Below, in pieces: positions 7,545 to 16,685 of a stretch of 45,820 nucleotides of DNA. The position numbers and the translations under genes were made by a program. The DNA comes from a bacterium. GTDB taxonomy: Bacteria; Electryoneota; AABM5-125-24; Hatepunaeales; Hatepunaeaceae. The notes below the pieces were generated by a model. The model was not told where the DNA came from. It did not search any database and saw only the letters and a program-made list of their open reading frames with translations. The stretch spans positions 1 to 45,820 of the forward strand of contig JALGVR010000009.1 of NCBI GenBank assembly GCA_025774605.1. The letters run 5' to 3'. Within the stretch, counting starts at the first letter, position 1. Every line of letters begins with the position of its first letter.

Positions 7545-8555
7545 TCCCGCGAAGGCGAATCCCTTTTTAAGCCTTCCCTTCTTCGCATTTGTCAGCGCAA
7601 AGGCTATGCAGTATGGCGCAGTTTCGTAATCACATGTTTTCAAACATTTCCAGGGACACATGAACGGTTTTTTCATCCCCTTAAGGACATCTTCAAGGAA
7701 TTGGTTTTTTATCGCCCTTCCCGGCAATCCTACCGGACTGTCAATTATGACAAGATCATCCTCCTGACAATTTATATAGGTCTCCTTGAATCCCAGCGAA
7801 GCATCACACTCCAGGGTGCCAACAAACCTGGTTGCCATTTGCACGCCCTGAGCGCCCAATTGCAGGAATTTATAGATGTCCGCTCCGGTATAAATGCCCC
7901 CCGCTACAATCACTGGAATATCCTTATCAAATTGCCTCTCAAAGACTTTAATTACGGAGATGACTTCCGTCAGTATCTTCTCCAGCGTATAATCAGGATC
8001 ATCAATCTGCTCCCGCTTGAAACCGAGATGACCACCGGCCAAAGGACCCTCGACAACCACCGCATCTGGAATATGGTTATACGATTTCGCCCAATACTTG
8101 AATACTATATTCGCGGCTCTTGCTGAAGATACTATGGGAACAACCTTGGTTGAAATATTTTTCAGCCTCTCCACCGGTATTTTTCGAGGGCTCCTTAAGG
8201 GAAGTCCGGCGCCGAGGAAGACTATGTCCGCGCCTTCATTCACAGCAACCAGCATAAGATCATCATAATCAGAAGAAGCCACCATTATATTTACACCAAT
8301 AATCCCATCAGTCATTTCCCTTGCTCTTCTAATCTCTTTAGTCAGGGCTCTGATGTTTGCTCCACTGAAATTCCTGCTGAAATCGGTTTCAAGCATACCG
8401 ATGCCGGCAGAGCCGATAACTCCGATTCCACCCTCATTGGCAACAGCGGAGGCTAATCCCGACAGAGAGATCCCAACGCTCATTCCTCCCTGAACGATCG
8501 GTATTTCAGCCTCAAGCGCCCCGATCCTCAACTTTGGCATTTTACTTGAATTCAC
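7500..8555 (-). CDS. Nitronate monooxygenase / 2-nitropropane dioxygenase-like flavoprotein, C terminus frameshifted
   Basis: The chosen start is a GTG at 8555 with GGGAGA six bases upstream; the track start at 8591 has no ribosome site. The 351-residue TIM-barrel protein shows the family pattern: IPIVQGGMSVGISLSGLASAVANEGGIGVIG at the N terminus, VVVEGPLAGGHLGF, PVIVAGGIYTGADIYKFLQLGAQGVQMATRF (FMN phosphate site), and a Cys-rich tail (CPWKCLKTCDYETAPYC). Members include nitronate monooxygenases and FabK-type enoyl-ACP reductases; this Cys-tailed subgroup is of unknown substrate. The reading ends early (VDKIQMRIA) because of the 26-bp duplication. The ancestral frame would continue VDKIVPVKELIATLLDEYE to 7423. 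About 26 residues at the very end are lost, so activity may remain; an assembly error is also possible. Confidence 0.82.
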   Translation of the reverse strand: MNSSKMPKLRIGALEAEIPIVQGGMSVGISLSGLASAVANEGGIGVIGSAGIGMLETDFSRNFSGANIRALTKEIRRAREMTDGIIGVNIMVASSDYDDLMLVAVNEGADIVFLGAGLPLRSPRKIPVERLKNISTKVVPIVSSARAANIVFKYWAKSYNHIPDAVVVEGPLAGGHLGFKREQIDDPDYTLEKILTEVISVIKVFERQFDKDIPVIVAGGIYTGADIYKFLQLGAQGVQMATRFVGTLECDASLGFKETYINCQEDDLVIIDSPVGLPGRAIKNQFLEDVLKGMKKPFMCPWKCLKTCDYETAPYCIAFALTNAKKGRLKKGFAFAGSNAYRVDKIQMRIA

Positions 8556-8654
8556 AAACCATCTCCCTAACATGGCAAGATACTCCTGCAAGGATTACAG
8601 GGAATTCTGATTTCAACTCGCAATTCCCATTCGTACAGGGACTCAACGAGCCTG

Positions 8655-9287
8655 CTACATTATCCTCATTTTCAATTCTTCCCACACCTCCCCCGCTTTC
8701 AGCCTCAACTCATCAATACTCCCATCGTTCACAATCACGATGTCCGCCCGGCTGACCTTTTCGTCAATGCCGATCTGACCCTGCAGCCTGCCTTCCGCCT
8801 GCCGGCGGCTTATTCCCAACCGCTTCACAGTCCGCCCGATCAACTGCTCGTACGGCGCTGTCACCACCACAATCCTGTCGAAATCGCCGTCGATCCCCCA
8901 CTCGAAGATGAGCGCGGCGTCGTAGACGATAACACTGTGTGTCTTTGACAGCTTCTGAAATCCCTGGCGGGCAAGCCTGTTCAAGACGGGAAAGGTCAGC
9001 CGGGTCAGGTCCGCCGCGCCGTCCGCAGAGCCGAACGCCGCCTCAGCAAGCTTGCGCCGGATGACCTGTCCTTCCCCGTCGAGGATTTCCCGTCCGAACC
9101 GTTCGGCAAGCTTCCGTCTCAGTTCCGCATCGACCAGCAGCGCCTGTCGACCCATCCCGTCGCCCTCGACAACGCCCGCGCCTGACCTCGCCCAGACCGA
9201 AGCGACAGTCGACTTGCCGGAACCGATCGGTCCGGTCAGACCGATCAGAAGCGTGCCTGATGGAACAGGTCTGGCGAAGATGCTCAT
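8655..9287 (-). CDS. coaE: Dephospho-CoA kinase
   Basis: CoaE phosphorylates the 3'-hydroxyl of dephospho-CoA, the last step of coenzyme A synthesis, in the cytoplasm. The 210-residue length is normal. The P-loop is GPIGSGKST (about 19-27), followed by the family's acidic substrate segment (VVEGDGMGRQAL, where many members have DAD). YDAALIFEWG (about 118) is the conserved D-PLLFE-like motif, and RIVVVTAPYEQLIGRTVKR plus RADIVIVNDGSIDEL match the C-terminal conserved blocks. Upstream is a short direct-repeat tract and then the leuD-like gene. No clear Shine-Dalgarno is seen before the ATG. Confidence 0.93.
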   Translation of the reverse strand: MSIFARPVPSGTLLIGLTGPIGSGKSTVASVWARSGAGVVEGDGMGRQALLVDAELRRKLAERFGREILDGEGQVIRRKLAEAAFGSADGAADLTRLTFPVLNRLARQGFQKLSKTHSVIVYDAALIFEWGIDGDFDRIVVVTAPYEQLIGRTVKRLGISRRQAEGRLQGQIGIDEKVSRADIVIVNDGSIDELRLKAGEVWEELKMRIM

Positions 9288-9322
9288 GATGGAAATGGGA
9301 TTATACCTGGATTGTATATTTT

Positions 9323-9372
9323 TAAGTCGGTAGTCATTAGTCGGTAGTCGGTAGTCGGTGGTCGTTAGTCCT
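9323..9372. repeat. Short degenerate tandem tract (AGTCGGT-type)
   Basis: The 50 bp between coaE and the leuD-like gene read as variants of TAGTCGGTAGTCGG/TAGTCATTAGTCGG, a 7-bp-based microrepeat. It overlaps the last codons of the leuD-like gene. Origin unknown; slippage is likely. Confidence 0.75.
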
Positions 9373-9877
9373 TGGACGGTTGGGTCAGTCCAAGTTTGCG
9401 CCGAACCGCCGGGATCAGACCTCCCTCGTCCAGTATTGCCTGCACCGACTCCGGCAGCCGAGGAAACGGGTAACGGTTACCCACTGTATCCCCTATTCGA
9501 CCTTCTTCGAAATTGATAACAATCTCGTCGCCGTCGTTAAACCTGTCAGCGACCTTCGCCTGGACCAACGGAAGACCCTGGTTGACCGCGTTGCGGAAGA
9601 ATATGCGGGCAAATGAACCGGCGACGATCGCGGCAACACCGGCTGATTTGAGGCAGGTCGCCGCCTGTTCGCGGCTCGAACCGCTGCCGAAGTTCATTCC
9701 GGCGACAATGACATCTCCGCGCCTTAATTTTGCCGGGAAATCCGCTGAATATCCCTCCAGGGCGTGCTCCGCCATCTCGACCGGATCAAGGATCGGCAAG
9801 TACTTCCCCGGATAAATGACATCGGTGTCGATATCATCGCCCAGGACCCAGACCTTTCCGGTGATTATCTTCTCCAT
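9365..9877 (-). CDS. leuD: 3-isopropylmalate dehydratase small subunit-like (LeuD/aconitase-C family)
   Basis: The 170-residue protein has the hallmarks of the small swivelling subunit of the IPM isomerase/homoaconitase group: GKVWVLGDDIDTDVIYPGKYL at the N terminus, GMNFGSGSSREQAATCLK (about 60-77, the swivel-domain signature), and the GSFARIFFRNAVNQGLPLV strand-loop. It would pair with a LeuC-type Fe-S large subunit to isomerise 2-isopropylmalate or a related C-extended malate. No leuC or other leucine gene is in the window, so the partner is elsewhere and the substrate is not fixed; homoaconitase or another dehydratase of this type is possible. It is 8 bp downstream of the M24 peptidase gene on the same strand. 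Confidence 0.85.
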   Translation of the reverse strand: MEKIITGKVWVLGDDIDTDVIYPGKYLPILDPVEMAEHALEGYSADFPAKLRRGDVIVAGMNFGSGSSREQAATCLKSAGVAAIVAGSFARIFFRNAVNQGLPLVQAKVADRFNDGDEIVINFEEGRIGDTVGNRYPFPRLPESVQAILDEGGLIPAVRRKLGLTQPSKD

Positions 9878-9885
9878 GTCGAAAC

Positions 9886-10971
9886 CTAAAGCTCCATGAA
9901 TTCACGGGGGGTGCGGTTCAGAACTTCGTTGCCATTCTCAGTGATCAGAATGTCGTCCTCGATACGCACGCCTCCCATTCCGTCAATATATACGCCGGGC
10001 TCAATCGTGACCACCATACCGGGCTTCAGAACGGTCTTGGATGCTTTATTCACCATCGGTCTGGAATGAACCTCCAATCCCAAACCATGCCCCAGACCAT
10101 GGACGAAATATTGCCCGAAACCAGCCGCGGCGATGAAATTCCTCGCTGCAGCATCAACATCACAGCACCTCGCGCCGGGAACCGCAGCCTCAATCCCCCT
10201 CGCTTGAGCTTCGAGAACGATGTCGTAGATATTGCGCAGTTTGGAATTTACCTTACCAACAGCCACAGTGCGGGTCATGTCGGATGGATAGCCGTTGTAG
10301 AGACAACCGATGTCAAAGGTTATCAATTCGTTCCGGTGGATCTTTCGCTTCGAAGCGACACCGTGAGGCATCGACGAGCGCGGTCCACTGGCTACGATCA
10401 GCTCGAATGAGTTCTTCTCGGCGCCGTTTTTCACATGCTGATATGTAATCTCGGCAGCCAGTCCAAGCTCGGTAATACCGGGTTTGACCATCGGCAGCAC
10501 AGACTCCAACGACTTGTCCGTGATCGCCACAGCGCGGCGGATGGCGTTGATCTCGTACTCGTCCTTGACCATCATCAGTTCTTCAACCACGTTTTGCGTC
10601 TCCACCAGACCGCTGTTGGGGAAAGTACGTTTGAGCTGCCGGTAGAAATCAACAGTCAAGAAGGACGCTTCGAAACCGATACGTCCCCTGAACCTGATCT
10701 CACGATTGCTCTTGAGCTCTCGAATAAAGGCATCGGCAGCGTTTAGCCCGTTTGAATAGGTGTAAACCAAGGCGCCGGACACCTCCTCCTTCGCCTGATT
10801 GGTGTATCGACCATCAGTGATGAAATACGCATTTCGCCCCGTGATCAACAGTAGTCCGCTTGATCCGGTGAACCCACACAGCCAGCGTATGTTCGACGGA
10901 CGCTTGACCAGGAAGTTTGCAATCCCAAGTGTCCTGAATCGCCGGCGTAATGCTGCAATCCTCTGTTCCAT
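9886..10971 (-). CDS. M24 family metallopeptidase, Xaa-Pro aminopeptidase type
   Basis: The 361-residue protein has the creatinase-like N-terminal domain (FLVKRPSNIRWLCGFTGSSGLLLI) and the pita-bread catalytic domain. All five metal ligands are readable: D220 (ITFDIG), D231 (PSDMTRT), H295 (HGLGHG), E324 (TIEPGVY) and E338 (RIEDD). The substrate-site HGVASKRK-type histidine is present at about 203. Members remove an N-terminal residue ahead of proline in the cytoplasm, using two Mn or Co ions. The length equals that of short PepQ/YpdF-type enzymes rather than E. coli PepP (about 440). It is followed closely by leuD; upstream there is a 230-bp gap. Confidence 0.92.
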   Translation of the reverse strand: MEQRIAALRRRFRTLGIANFLVKRPSNIRWLCGFTGSSGLLLITGRNAYFITDGRYTNQAKEEVSGALVYTYSNGLNAADAFIRELKSNREIRFRGRIGFEASFLTVDFYRQLKRTFPNSGLVETQNVVEELMMVKDEYEINAIRRAVAITDKSLESVLPMVKPGITELGLAAEITYQHVKNGAEKNSFELIVASGPRSSMPHGVASKRKIHRNELITFDIGCLYNGYPSDMTRTVAVGKVNSKLRNIYDIVLEAQARGIEAAVPGARCCDVDAAARNFIAAAGFGQYFVHGLGHGLGLEVHSRPMVNKASKTVLKPGMVVTIEPGVYIDGMGGVRIEDDILITENGNEVLNRTPREFMEL

Positions 10972-11019
10972 TCAGTTACCCGCCTGATCTGATTTACTTC
11001 TCTTCAGTCGCACCAGGGC

Positions 11020-11208
11020 TCAATGCATCGGCACGTCGGCCGAAGCAAGAAAAACCCGGCGATCAATGAGTTGATTATTGTTCACAATACCAGCGAGGAC
11101 AGGCCTGGAGCGCCTGTCACCGCGAATACTTGAACACCCTTTATGGACGGGTACGAAGACACGATCTCCCGAACCGGGTTGATGCAAATTACACTCATAA
11201 TTTGTCAA
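11020..11208 (-). CDS. Possible small ORF or gene remnant downstream of the TPR gene
   Basis: This 62-codon ORF begins at a TTG overlapping the TGA of the TPR gene. Its translation has no recognisable motif. A second leftward frame from an ATG near 11194 reads MSVICINPVREIVSSYPSIK and then GVQVFAVTG before a stop, which looks somewhat more protein-like; a roadblock-type beta-alpha start is conceivable. Neither frame is convincing across the 230-bp interval (10972-11204), so it may be a decayed gene or non-coding. Confidence 0.2.
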   Translation of the reverse strand: MTNYECNLHQPGSGDRVFVPVHKGCSSIRGDRRSRPVLAGIVNNNQLIDRRVFLASADVPMH

Positions 11209-12653
11209 ACCTGGTTCTTCAGCTCATCGATTCTCTTGCGATAGGCTTTATTGGTGGGATGCTTCTTCAGAAGCTCCTCGTACACATCCACCGCATTCTG
11301 AATATCACCCTGCGAGGCATACAGCTCGGCGAGGGTTTTCGTCGGAACGCGACCCTTTGATGCGGTCACCGCATCGTCCCTGGTCTTCGGCCCGTCCGCC
11401 TGTTCTGCGGCGGTTCCGCCGGTCGGTTCGACAACCGCCTCCTCCACCGCAGCCGGCTCTGACGGTTCGGCGCCCTCCCCGGCAGGTGGAGCCGTCTTCT
11501 CTTCGGACGGCAGGCTGACATCAGGCTTTTCTTCTCCAACAGGGGGAAGATCCGTCGTTTCAGCCTCCATTTCACCGACCGGTTCAGCCTGCACGCCGGG
11601 TTCAGGCGGCGCCTGGGCTTCCGCGACCCCCTCCTCCCAGGAGGGAACGATTTCAGCCTCAGCTTCCCCGGACACTTCCGGCGACGGTTCCGCCTTGTCG
11701 GATTCTGTCTTCACCGCCGGTCCGGTGACTTCGCGTGCTATTCGAGCCAGCCGAAGCTGATCCTCCTCCATCCGCTTGAGGTCTTCAGGATCAATTTTAA
11801 CCCTCGCTTTCGCCGCCGCTTCAACCGTTGTCCCGCCGGGCACACGCTCCTGTGAAGATACGTCGCTCTGCGCCTTCCCGCCTGCGGCGTCGTCCTCCGT
11901 GACAAACGTCACTTCACGCGGCGTCGGATGCTCCTCCATTTCACCTCGAAGCAGCTTCATCAATGGCGATTCATGTGTCTCCTCTGAATCGAGCTCTTCG
12001 GCGGACTCGGGCTCAGACCGCTCGGAGACGTATCCGGAAGCATATTCCGCCGCCTCGTCGAGCATGTTCGCCTGGACTTCTTCGGGGGGCTGTTCAACGA
12101 CCTCATCGGTCTTGAAATAACGTTCCTTTTTGCGTTCGATCTCAGGCGGGATCAGGTTGTGCTCCAAAAGCGTACGTCGCAGCATTTTGGATGATATATT
12201 GACCACCCTGTCTTCGGTGTAGAGACCGTGCTCGACGGCGGCCTGGCGCAGGAGCGCCGTGTCCAGCCTTCCTTGAATGCTGTCATCAATGGGATCCAGC
12301 TTTTTCAACTCGCGGAGATGATGGATGTATCTTTTACTGTCACCCCTCTCTTCACTGAGCTCGACGCATCTTTCGTGCGCGAACACGATATTATTATCGA
12401 TCTTTAAAGCCTGCTTAAAAGCTGAATACGCCAGTTTGTGCTGGTTAAGATGCAGATGAAGATTTCCCTTGACAAGCCAGCCGGTGGCAAGATTGGGGAA
12501 TTTTTCCAGTCCCTGATTCAGTATTTTGGCAGCCTGCTTGTACTTGCCGAGCAAGATGTAGCAATCCGCCTGATGTGCGAACAGGCGCGGCTGATCCCTG
12601 ACCTGTTTTTTCAGCGAGGCCAGGCGATCCTTAGCCTTCCTTACAATCTCCAT
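11205..12653 (-). CDS. TPR protein with long acidic disordered middle
   Basis: The ATG at 12653 (MEIVRKAKDRL) is preceded by GTGAGG with six bases between, so it is preferred over the track start at 12668. The 482-residue product opens with about four tetratricopeptide repeats (QADCYILLGKYKQAAKILNQ; KGNLHLHLNQHKLAYSAFKQ). Then comes RVVNISSKMLRRTLLEHNL, and about 230 residues extremely rich in Glu, Pro, Ala and Ser, surely disordered. It ends with one more TPR (ELYASQGDIQNAVDVYEELLKKHPTNKAYRKRI). No signal peptide, so probably cytoplasmic. It follows the TolC family gene on the same strand. Role unknown; TPRs suggest a scaffold. Confidence 0.82.
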   Translation of the reverse strand: MEIVRKAKDRLASLKKQVRDQPRLFAHQADCYILLGKYKQAAKILNQGLEKFPNLATGWLVKGNLHLHLNQHKLAYSAFKQALKIDNNIVFAHERCVELSEERGDSKRYIHHLRELKKLDPIDDSIQGRLDTALLRQAAVEHGLYTEDRVVNISSKMLRRTLLEHNLIPPEIERKKERYFKTDEVVEQPPEEVQANMLDEAAEYASGYVSERSEPESAEELDSEETHESPLMKLLRGEMEEHPTPREVTFVTEDDAAGGKAQSDVSSQERVPGGTTVEAAAKARVKIDPEDLKRMEEDQLRLARIAREVTGPAVKTESDKAEPSPEVSGEAEAEIVPSWEEGVAEAQAPPEPGVQAEPVGEMEAETTDLPPVGEEKPDVSLPSEEKTAPPAGEGAEPSEPAAVEEAVVEPTGGTAAEQADGPKTRDDAVTASKGRVPTKTLAELYASQGDIQNAVDVYEELLKKHPTNKAYRKRIDELKNQV

Positions 12654-12683
12654 TGAGAACCTCACCATTATAAAAATTATCGA

Positions 12684-14177
12684 TCAGCGAGGGGCAATCC
12701 GTTCAAGGTTTGCCAGTGCAATTTCATAGTCTATGCGGGCGTTCAACAGCGCGGTCTGACTGCGGGTCAGATCGAGCTGAGCATCAAGCAGATCACGCGA
12801 ATCAACCAACCCGCTTTCGAAACGCTCCCCGGTTATGGAATAGCTCCGGCGTGAAAGATCAAGGGCGACTTCGGCAATATCGATCCTGTCGGCCGCCCGC
12901 CGCACCGCCCGCAGCGCTTCCTTCAGTTCCGCGGTGAGCTCCGCCTTCTTCAGGTTATAGTTAATCCGCGCCCGAGCAGCGTCAGCCCTCAGCTTTTCGA
13001 TGCGCCCCCTCGTCAAGCCGAAGCCAAACAGCGGCAGTTCAAAGTGCAGCGTCAACCCGAAATCCCTGTCGACCGGCTTATCCAACATGTCAAGATCGTT
13101 ATTCCGGGTCTCCAGGTCGTAGAATAACTGCAGTGCGGCCTGGATGCGCTCACTTCTCATCGCGGCGCGGTTTTCCAGCTCGATACGCTGCAACGCCAGC
13201 CGCTCCTGCGCCAATTCGAGCCTCTCGCCGGTGGAGTCAATCCCGACGAATCGTTGCGGAAGTACTTCTCCGGGAGACCAGTTGACCTTGACGACTTCGT
13301 CAAGCGGCAGCCCCAACCGGGTTTTCAATTCGTCGGCTGCAGCCTGAAGCTGACCCTCTGCCTGCCGGTAGTTGCCTTCCCGCCTGGCCAGATCGACCTG
13401 TATCTGAAGGAGTTCGACCTCTGGAATCAACCCCGCCTGCAGCTTCCGGCGCGCCAGCTCCTCGGCGGATCGCCCCTGTTCCAGATCCTGTTCGGCTATG
13501 TCCAGTGCGCCACTCGCCGAAACGAGCCCGAAGAAGAGCCGTGTGGCGTTGTACCTGATACGCCTGATCTGCAGCCGGTAATCATTGCGATTGCGTTGAT
13601 AGGCGATTCGACCAAATTCCCGCTCCCTGCCGACCGGATTCCCCGCCAGGATCGGTTGCACAAGCGAGACACGCCGCCACAGTGAATATTCAGTCGTGTC
13701 TTCTCCGGAGCCGATCCTGTCATTACGCCATACACTGCGATAGAGCCCCGTTGACATGCTCAGCGCGGCACCCCAGGGCAACTCCTGCCTGATTTCCAAA
13801 CCTCCCCGCCAGCGCCGGTCACCTGAAGAGATCCGCCTGAATTCCTCGCGCCCGGTCAACGGATCATAGGCAATACTGTAGTCGACGGATTCGCTTAAAG
13901 TCGGCACGTCACCGCTAAGTCTCAACCGGGGATATCTCGCAGACCGGACCGAGAGCCAATCCCCGGCGGCGGCGAGCGAATCCAGCGTCGCCAATTTTGA
14001 AGCCGGGCTCCTCTCCAACGCCAGTCTCAAGCAGTCATCAAGCGTCAGTTGAAGCGTATCGGCGGCACGAGCATCACCAACACGAAAAAGAATATACGAA
14101 AAAAACATCAACCATACCGGTATGGAAATCATGAAAGCACAACAGGGGCGAGAAAGGAGCATACCGACTCGAAACAT
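12684..14177 (-). CDS. TolC family outer-membrane efflux protein
   Basis: The 497-residue protein has a signal sequence that is long at its N side (MFRVGML...FMISIPVWLMFFSYIL..., cleavage near ARAAD). It then shows the duplicated OEP layout: TLQLTLDDCLRLALERSPASKLATLDSLAAAG starts repeat 1, and QAEGQLQAAADELKTRLGLP and SGLVDSRDLLDAQLDLTRSQTALLNARIDYEIALANLERI close repeats 1 and 2. Such proteins trimerise into an outer-membrane barrel with a periplasmic alpha-helical tunnel and take substrate from an adaptor-transporter pair. The adaptor and permease are encoded just upstream, with a lipoprotein gene between. A shorter start at the Met 15 codons in is possible. Confidence 0.9.
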   Translation of the reverse strand: MFRVGMLLSRPCCAFMISIPVWLMFFSYILFRVGDARAADTLQLTLDDCLRLALERSPASKLATLDSLAAAGDWLSVRSARYPRLRLSGDVPTLSESVDYSIAYDPLTGREEFRRISSGDRRWRGGLEIRQELPWGAALSMSTGLYRSVWRNDRIGSGEDTTEYSLWRRVSLVQPILAGNPVGREREFGRIAYQRNRNDYRLQIRRIRYNATRLFFGLVSASGALDIAEQDLEQGRSAEELARRKLQAGLIPEVELLQIQVDLARREGNYRQAEGQLQAAADELKTRLGLPLDEVVKVNWSPGEVLPQRFVGIDSTGERLELAQERLALQRIELENRAAMRSERIQAALQLFYDLETRNNDLDMLDKPVDRDFGLTLHFELPLFGFGLTRGRIEKLRADAARARINYNLKKAELTAELKEALRAVRRAADRIDIAEVALDLSRRSYSITGERFESGLVDSRDLLDAQLDLTRSQTALLNARIDYEIALANLERIAPR

Positions 14178-14181
14178 AATC

Positions 14182-15351
14182 CTAATCGAAATAATTATTC
14201 AAGTCTATGAAAACCGGTTCGATCGCGTACGGCGAACCGATCAGGAGCGTCAGGTCCAGCGGTCTGAACACAAAGCTGACCACACTGCTGTTCATCACAC
14301 CGCCCTGATCCTCGGGAACCTGAAGAACCTGGTCCATCAGGCGGGACATGGTCCACGCGCCCTTGTGATCCCGGAGTATTGCCACCAGGTTGTTCCACCG
14401 GAGATGCGACGACGTGCCGGTGTTGTCGCCGAAATATGCCCGGTTATGTTCCTGCAGCAGGTGATGTATGAAATGATTCGTCTCGCAGATCAAGCCGTCC
14501 TCATCGGGATTCCTCTCGAGAATGACATCGAGAGCGGTTTCAAAACAGGTTCCATTCCCGACATCAGCCGCCAGGTAGTTGCAGCCTAACGCCACCGGCG
14601 CGTCCAGGTAGGCTATTCGCAGCATATCCAGACTTTCACAGGTCATAAGCCATTCAAATGACATAAGCCGGCGCCACGGTCTACTGAGATCGCGCGCGGT
14701 AAAGACATCCGCCATCGGTGCGGCGTTCATCGTAACGCACAGACCCGCGTCGTTAACCCCGGAATTCACCGAGAATATCCCCGGGTAACCAAACACGGCG
14801 AACTGGCGCCCGCTGTCCGTGAACTTGAACACGGTGACACAGAGAAGGTGTGCATAACTGACGGCTTCCTCGTTGTCAAGGTTATGACCGATCAGGAGAC
14901 AACCTCCATCCGTATAATATTCCCAGGCGATTATTCCACTGCAGGCTTCCCGATTCAACAGGATAATATCCATCAACTGCAATATCTTGATCTGATCCAG
15001 CGTCAAGCCGCCGGTCATTGACAAACCGTCGCACAACGCCTTCATCCAGGGCGGGATGACCGTGTCCCAGTATAGGTCTGCCTCACGCAGCAGTTCATCG
15101 TATGTGAATCTGTGTGACCTCAGCCGGGATTCGACCATCAGGTCATACAGCTCTCTAATCTCGCTGCGCATCAGGTTGCCGAGCTGGCGTCCCATCCGGT
15201 TGCCATCACCCTTCAAAACGGGGATCTTGATATCGCCCACCGAATAAAGCTCACCCTGCGGTTCTGAAGGGCTGGCGGGATTTTCATCCTTGTTGCAGGC
15301 GGTCAGAACCAGGGACAACCCAAAAATCAGCATTAAAATCAACCTGTTCAT
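14182..15351 (-). CDS. Lipoprotein hydrolase of peptidase family C45 (acyl-CoA:6-APA acyltransferase-like)
   Basis: AGAGG five bases before the ATG supports this start. The first 19 residues form a lipoprotein signal with lipobox LTAC, so C19 would be lipidated. The body resembles C45 Ntn hydrolases: the segment NREACSGIIAWEYY followed by LLIGHNLDNEE corresponds to their C-S/T-F-A ... L-GRN-D motif, making C137 the candidate nucleophile exposed by self-cleavage. Also conserved-looking are GYPGIFSVNSGVNDAGLCVTMNAAP, GTCFETALDV and ICETNHFIHH. Family members cleave or transfer amide-linked acyl groups (penicillin acyltransferase, bile-salt-hydrolase relatives). It lies between the TolC gene (4 bp away) and the permease gene, so it may act on the exported substrate. 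That is inference. Confidence 0.78.
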   Translation of the reverse strand: MNRLILMLIFGLSLVLTACNKDENPASPSEPQGELYSVGDIKIPVLKGDGNRMGRQLGNLMRSEIRELYDLMVESRLRSHRFTYDELLREADLYWDTVIPPWMKALCDGLSMTGGLTLDQIKILQLMDIILLNREACSGIIAWEYYTDGGCLLIGHNLDNEEAVSYAHLLCVTVFKFTDSGRQFAVFGYPGIFSVNSGVNDAGLCVTMNAAPMADVFTARDLSRPWRRLMSFEWLMTCESLDMLRIAYLDAPVALGCNYLAADVGNGTCFETALDVILERNPDEDGLICETNHFIHHLLQEHNRAYFGDNTGTSSHLRWNNLVAILRDHKGAWTMSRLMDQVLQVPEDQGGVMNSSVVSFVFRPLDLTLLIGSPYAIEPVFIDLNNYFD

Positions 15352-15434
15352 TGTATCCTCTAAATATTCACATGTTCGCTTTTCACAGAAACCGGCATCT
15401 CCCGGTTGCCCGGTCTGCGGGAACCGGCGGAGCT

Positions 15435-16676
15435 CTACTCAAACCTCAGCGACATGATCGGATCCAGCCGGGCGGCCCGACGCGCCGGCAGCCAGCCGAA
15501 GATGACTCCGACACCCATCGATACAACCACCGCCACCAGGATGGCCCACCATGAAACGGCGGTCTCCCATCCGGCAAACAGGGTGATGCCGTGGGCAAGC
15601 AGAACGCCCAGGATCACCCCCACAATACCACCCGACAACGAAAGCAACACCGCCTCAACCAGAAACTGACGGGCGATATCAGATTGCCTGGCTCCCACCG
15701 CGCGCCTGATTCCGATCTCCCTCGTTCTCTCCAACACCGAAGCCAGCATGATGTTCATGATGCCGATACCGCCCACGAGCAGTGAAATCGAGGCGATAGC
15801 CCCCATCACGACATTGAAAATACGCTGCGTTGCCTGGTGCTGCCTGAGCAGTTCTTCGGGAACCAGAACCTTGTAATCAGCCACGCCCCGGTGTCTGCGC
15901 CGCATGATGCGTTCAATCAAACCCGCATAATCCGCCAGAAGCGAGGGTTCTTCAACACTGGCGACGATTCTTGTCAGTTGGCTGTTATCATCGGTGGATG
16001 CTGGTTGACGCTTCAACGCCGTCTGCAGAGGTATGTAGATATCGAGGTTTTCATTGCGCAGCGGCACGCCCTCGATTTCGCCCTTGCCGACGGCGCGGCC
16101 GCGAACGACTCCGACCACCGTCAGCAGTTGATCCCTGATCCTCACTTCCTTCCCCAGGGGACTTTTCAACGGAAAGAGCTCCCGTGCCGCTTCCCAGCCA
16201 AGCAGGCAGACGGGTTGGTAATTCTCCTCGTCGCCGACAGCCAATTTTCGCCCGGAGGAAAGCGGTCGATCATATATGTTGAAATATTCCGGCATCGTCG
16301 CCACCAGGTTCGACGAGACGGTTCTTCCTTCAGCGGAAGCCTTCACTTCATTGACGGACAGCGGAACCACCCTGACCGCCCCACCGAGAACGGCGCATAA
16401 TGCTTCGGCGTCCTTCAGCGTCAGGCCGCGTGGATTCCTGTCCAGCGAGTTTGTCCGCGCTTCACCCTCCCCGGGACGATGGTGATCGATCAGGATGTTG
16501 GACGCCCCCATCAGCTCGATCTGTCTGAGCGCCTCCCGCCGTGCGCCTTCACCGATTGAAGCCATCCCGATCACCGCCGCCACGCCGAAGATGACACCGA
16601 GGGCGGTCAGGAACGTGCGCAGTTTGTGCGTACGCAGGCTTTCCCAGGCGCTGAGAGTGAGTTCGAGGATCAGCAT
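15435..16676 (-). CDS. MacB-like ABC transporter permease (MacB_PCD plus FtsX), no ATPase domain
   Basis: The 413-residue protein has the MacB permease topology: an N-terminal helix (about 20-42, FLTALGVIFGVAAVIGMASI), a large periplasmic domain (about 45-270), then three helices ending in GWLPARRAARLDPIMSLRFE, the classical terminal motif. FNVVMGAIASISLLVGGIGIMNIMLASVLERTREIGIRRAVGA is the FtsX signature. MacB itself carries an N-terminal ATPase; here it is absent, and no separate ATP-binding gene lies in this operon. In family terms it moves or mechanically expels substrates from the periplasm through adaptor and TolC. It is 9 bp downstream of the HlyD-type gene, so the two are surely co-expressed. 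Confidence 0.9.
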   Translation of the reverse strand: MLILELTLSAWESLRTHKLRTFLTALGVIFGVAAVIGMASIGEGARREALRQIELMGASNILIDHHRPGEGEARTNSLDRNPRGLTLKDAEALCAVLGGAVRVVPLSVNEVKASAEGRTVSSNLVATMPEYFNIYDRPLSSGRKLAVGDEENYQPVCLLGWEAARELFPLKSPLGKEVRIRDQLLTVVGVVRGRAVGKGEIEGVPLRNENLDIYIPLQTALKRQPASTDDNSQLTRIVASVEEPSLLADYAGLIERIMRRRHRGVADYKVLVPEELLRQHQATQRIFNVVMGAIASISLLVGGIGIMNIMLASVLERTREIGIRRAVGARQSDIARQFLVEAVLLSLSGGIVGVILGVLLAHGITLFAGWETAVSWWAILVAVVVSMGVGVIFGWLPARRAARLDPIMSLRFE

Positions 16677-16685
16677 ATCAACCTG

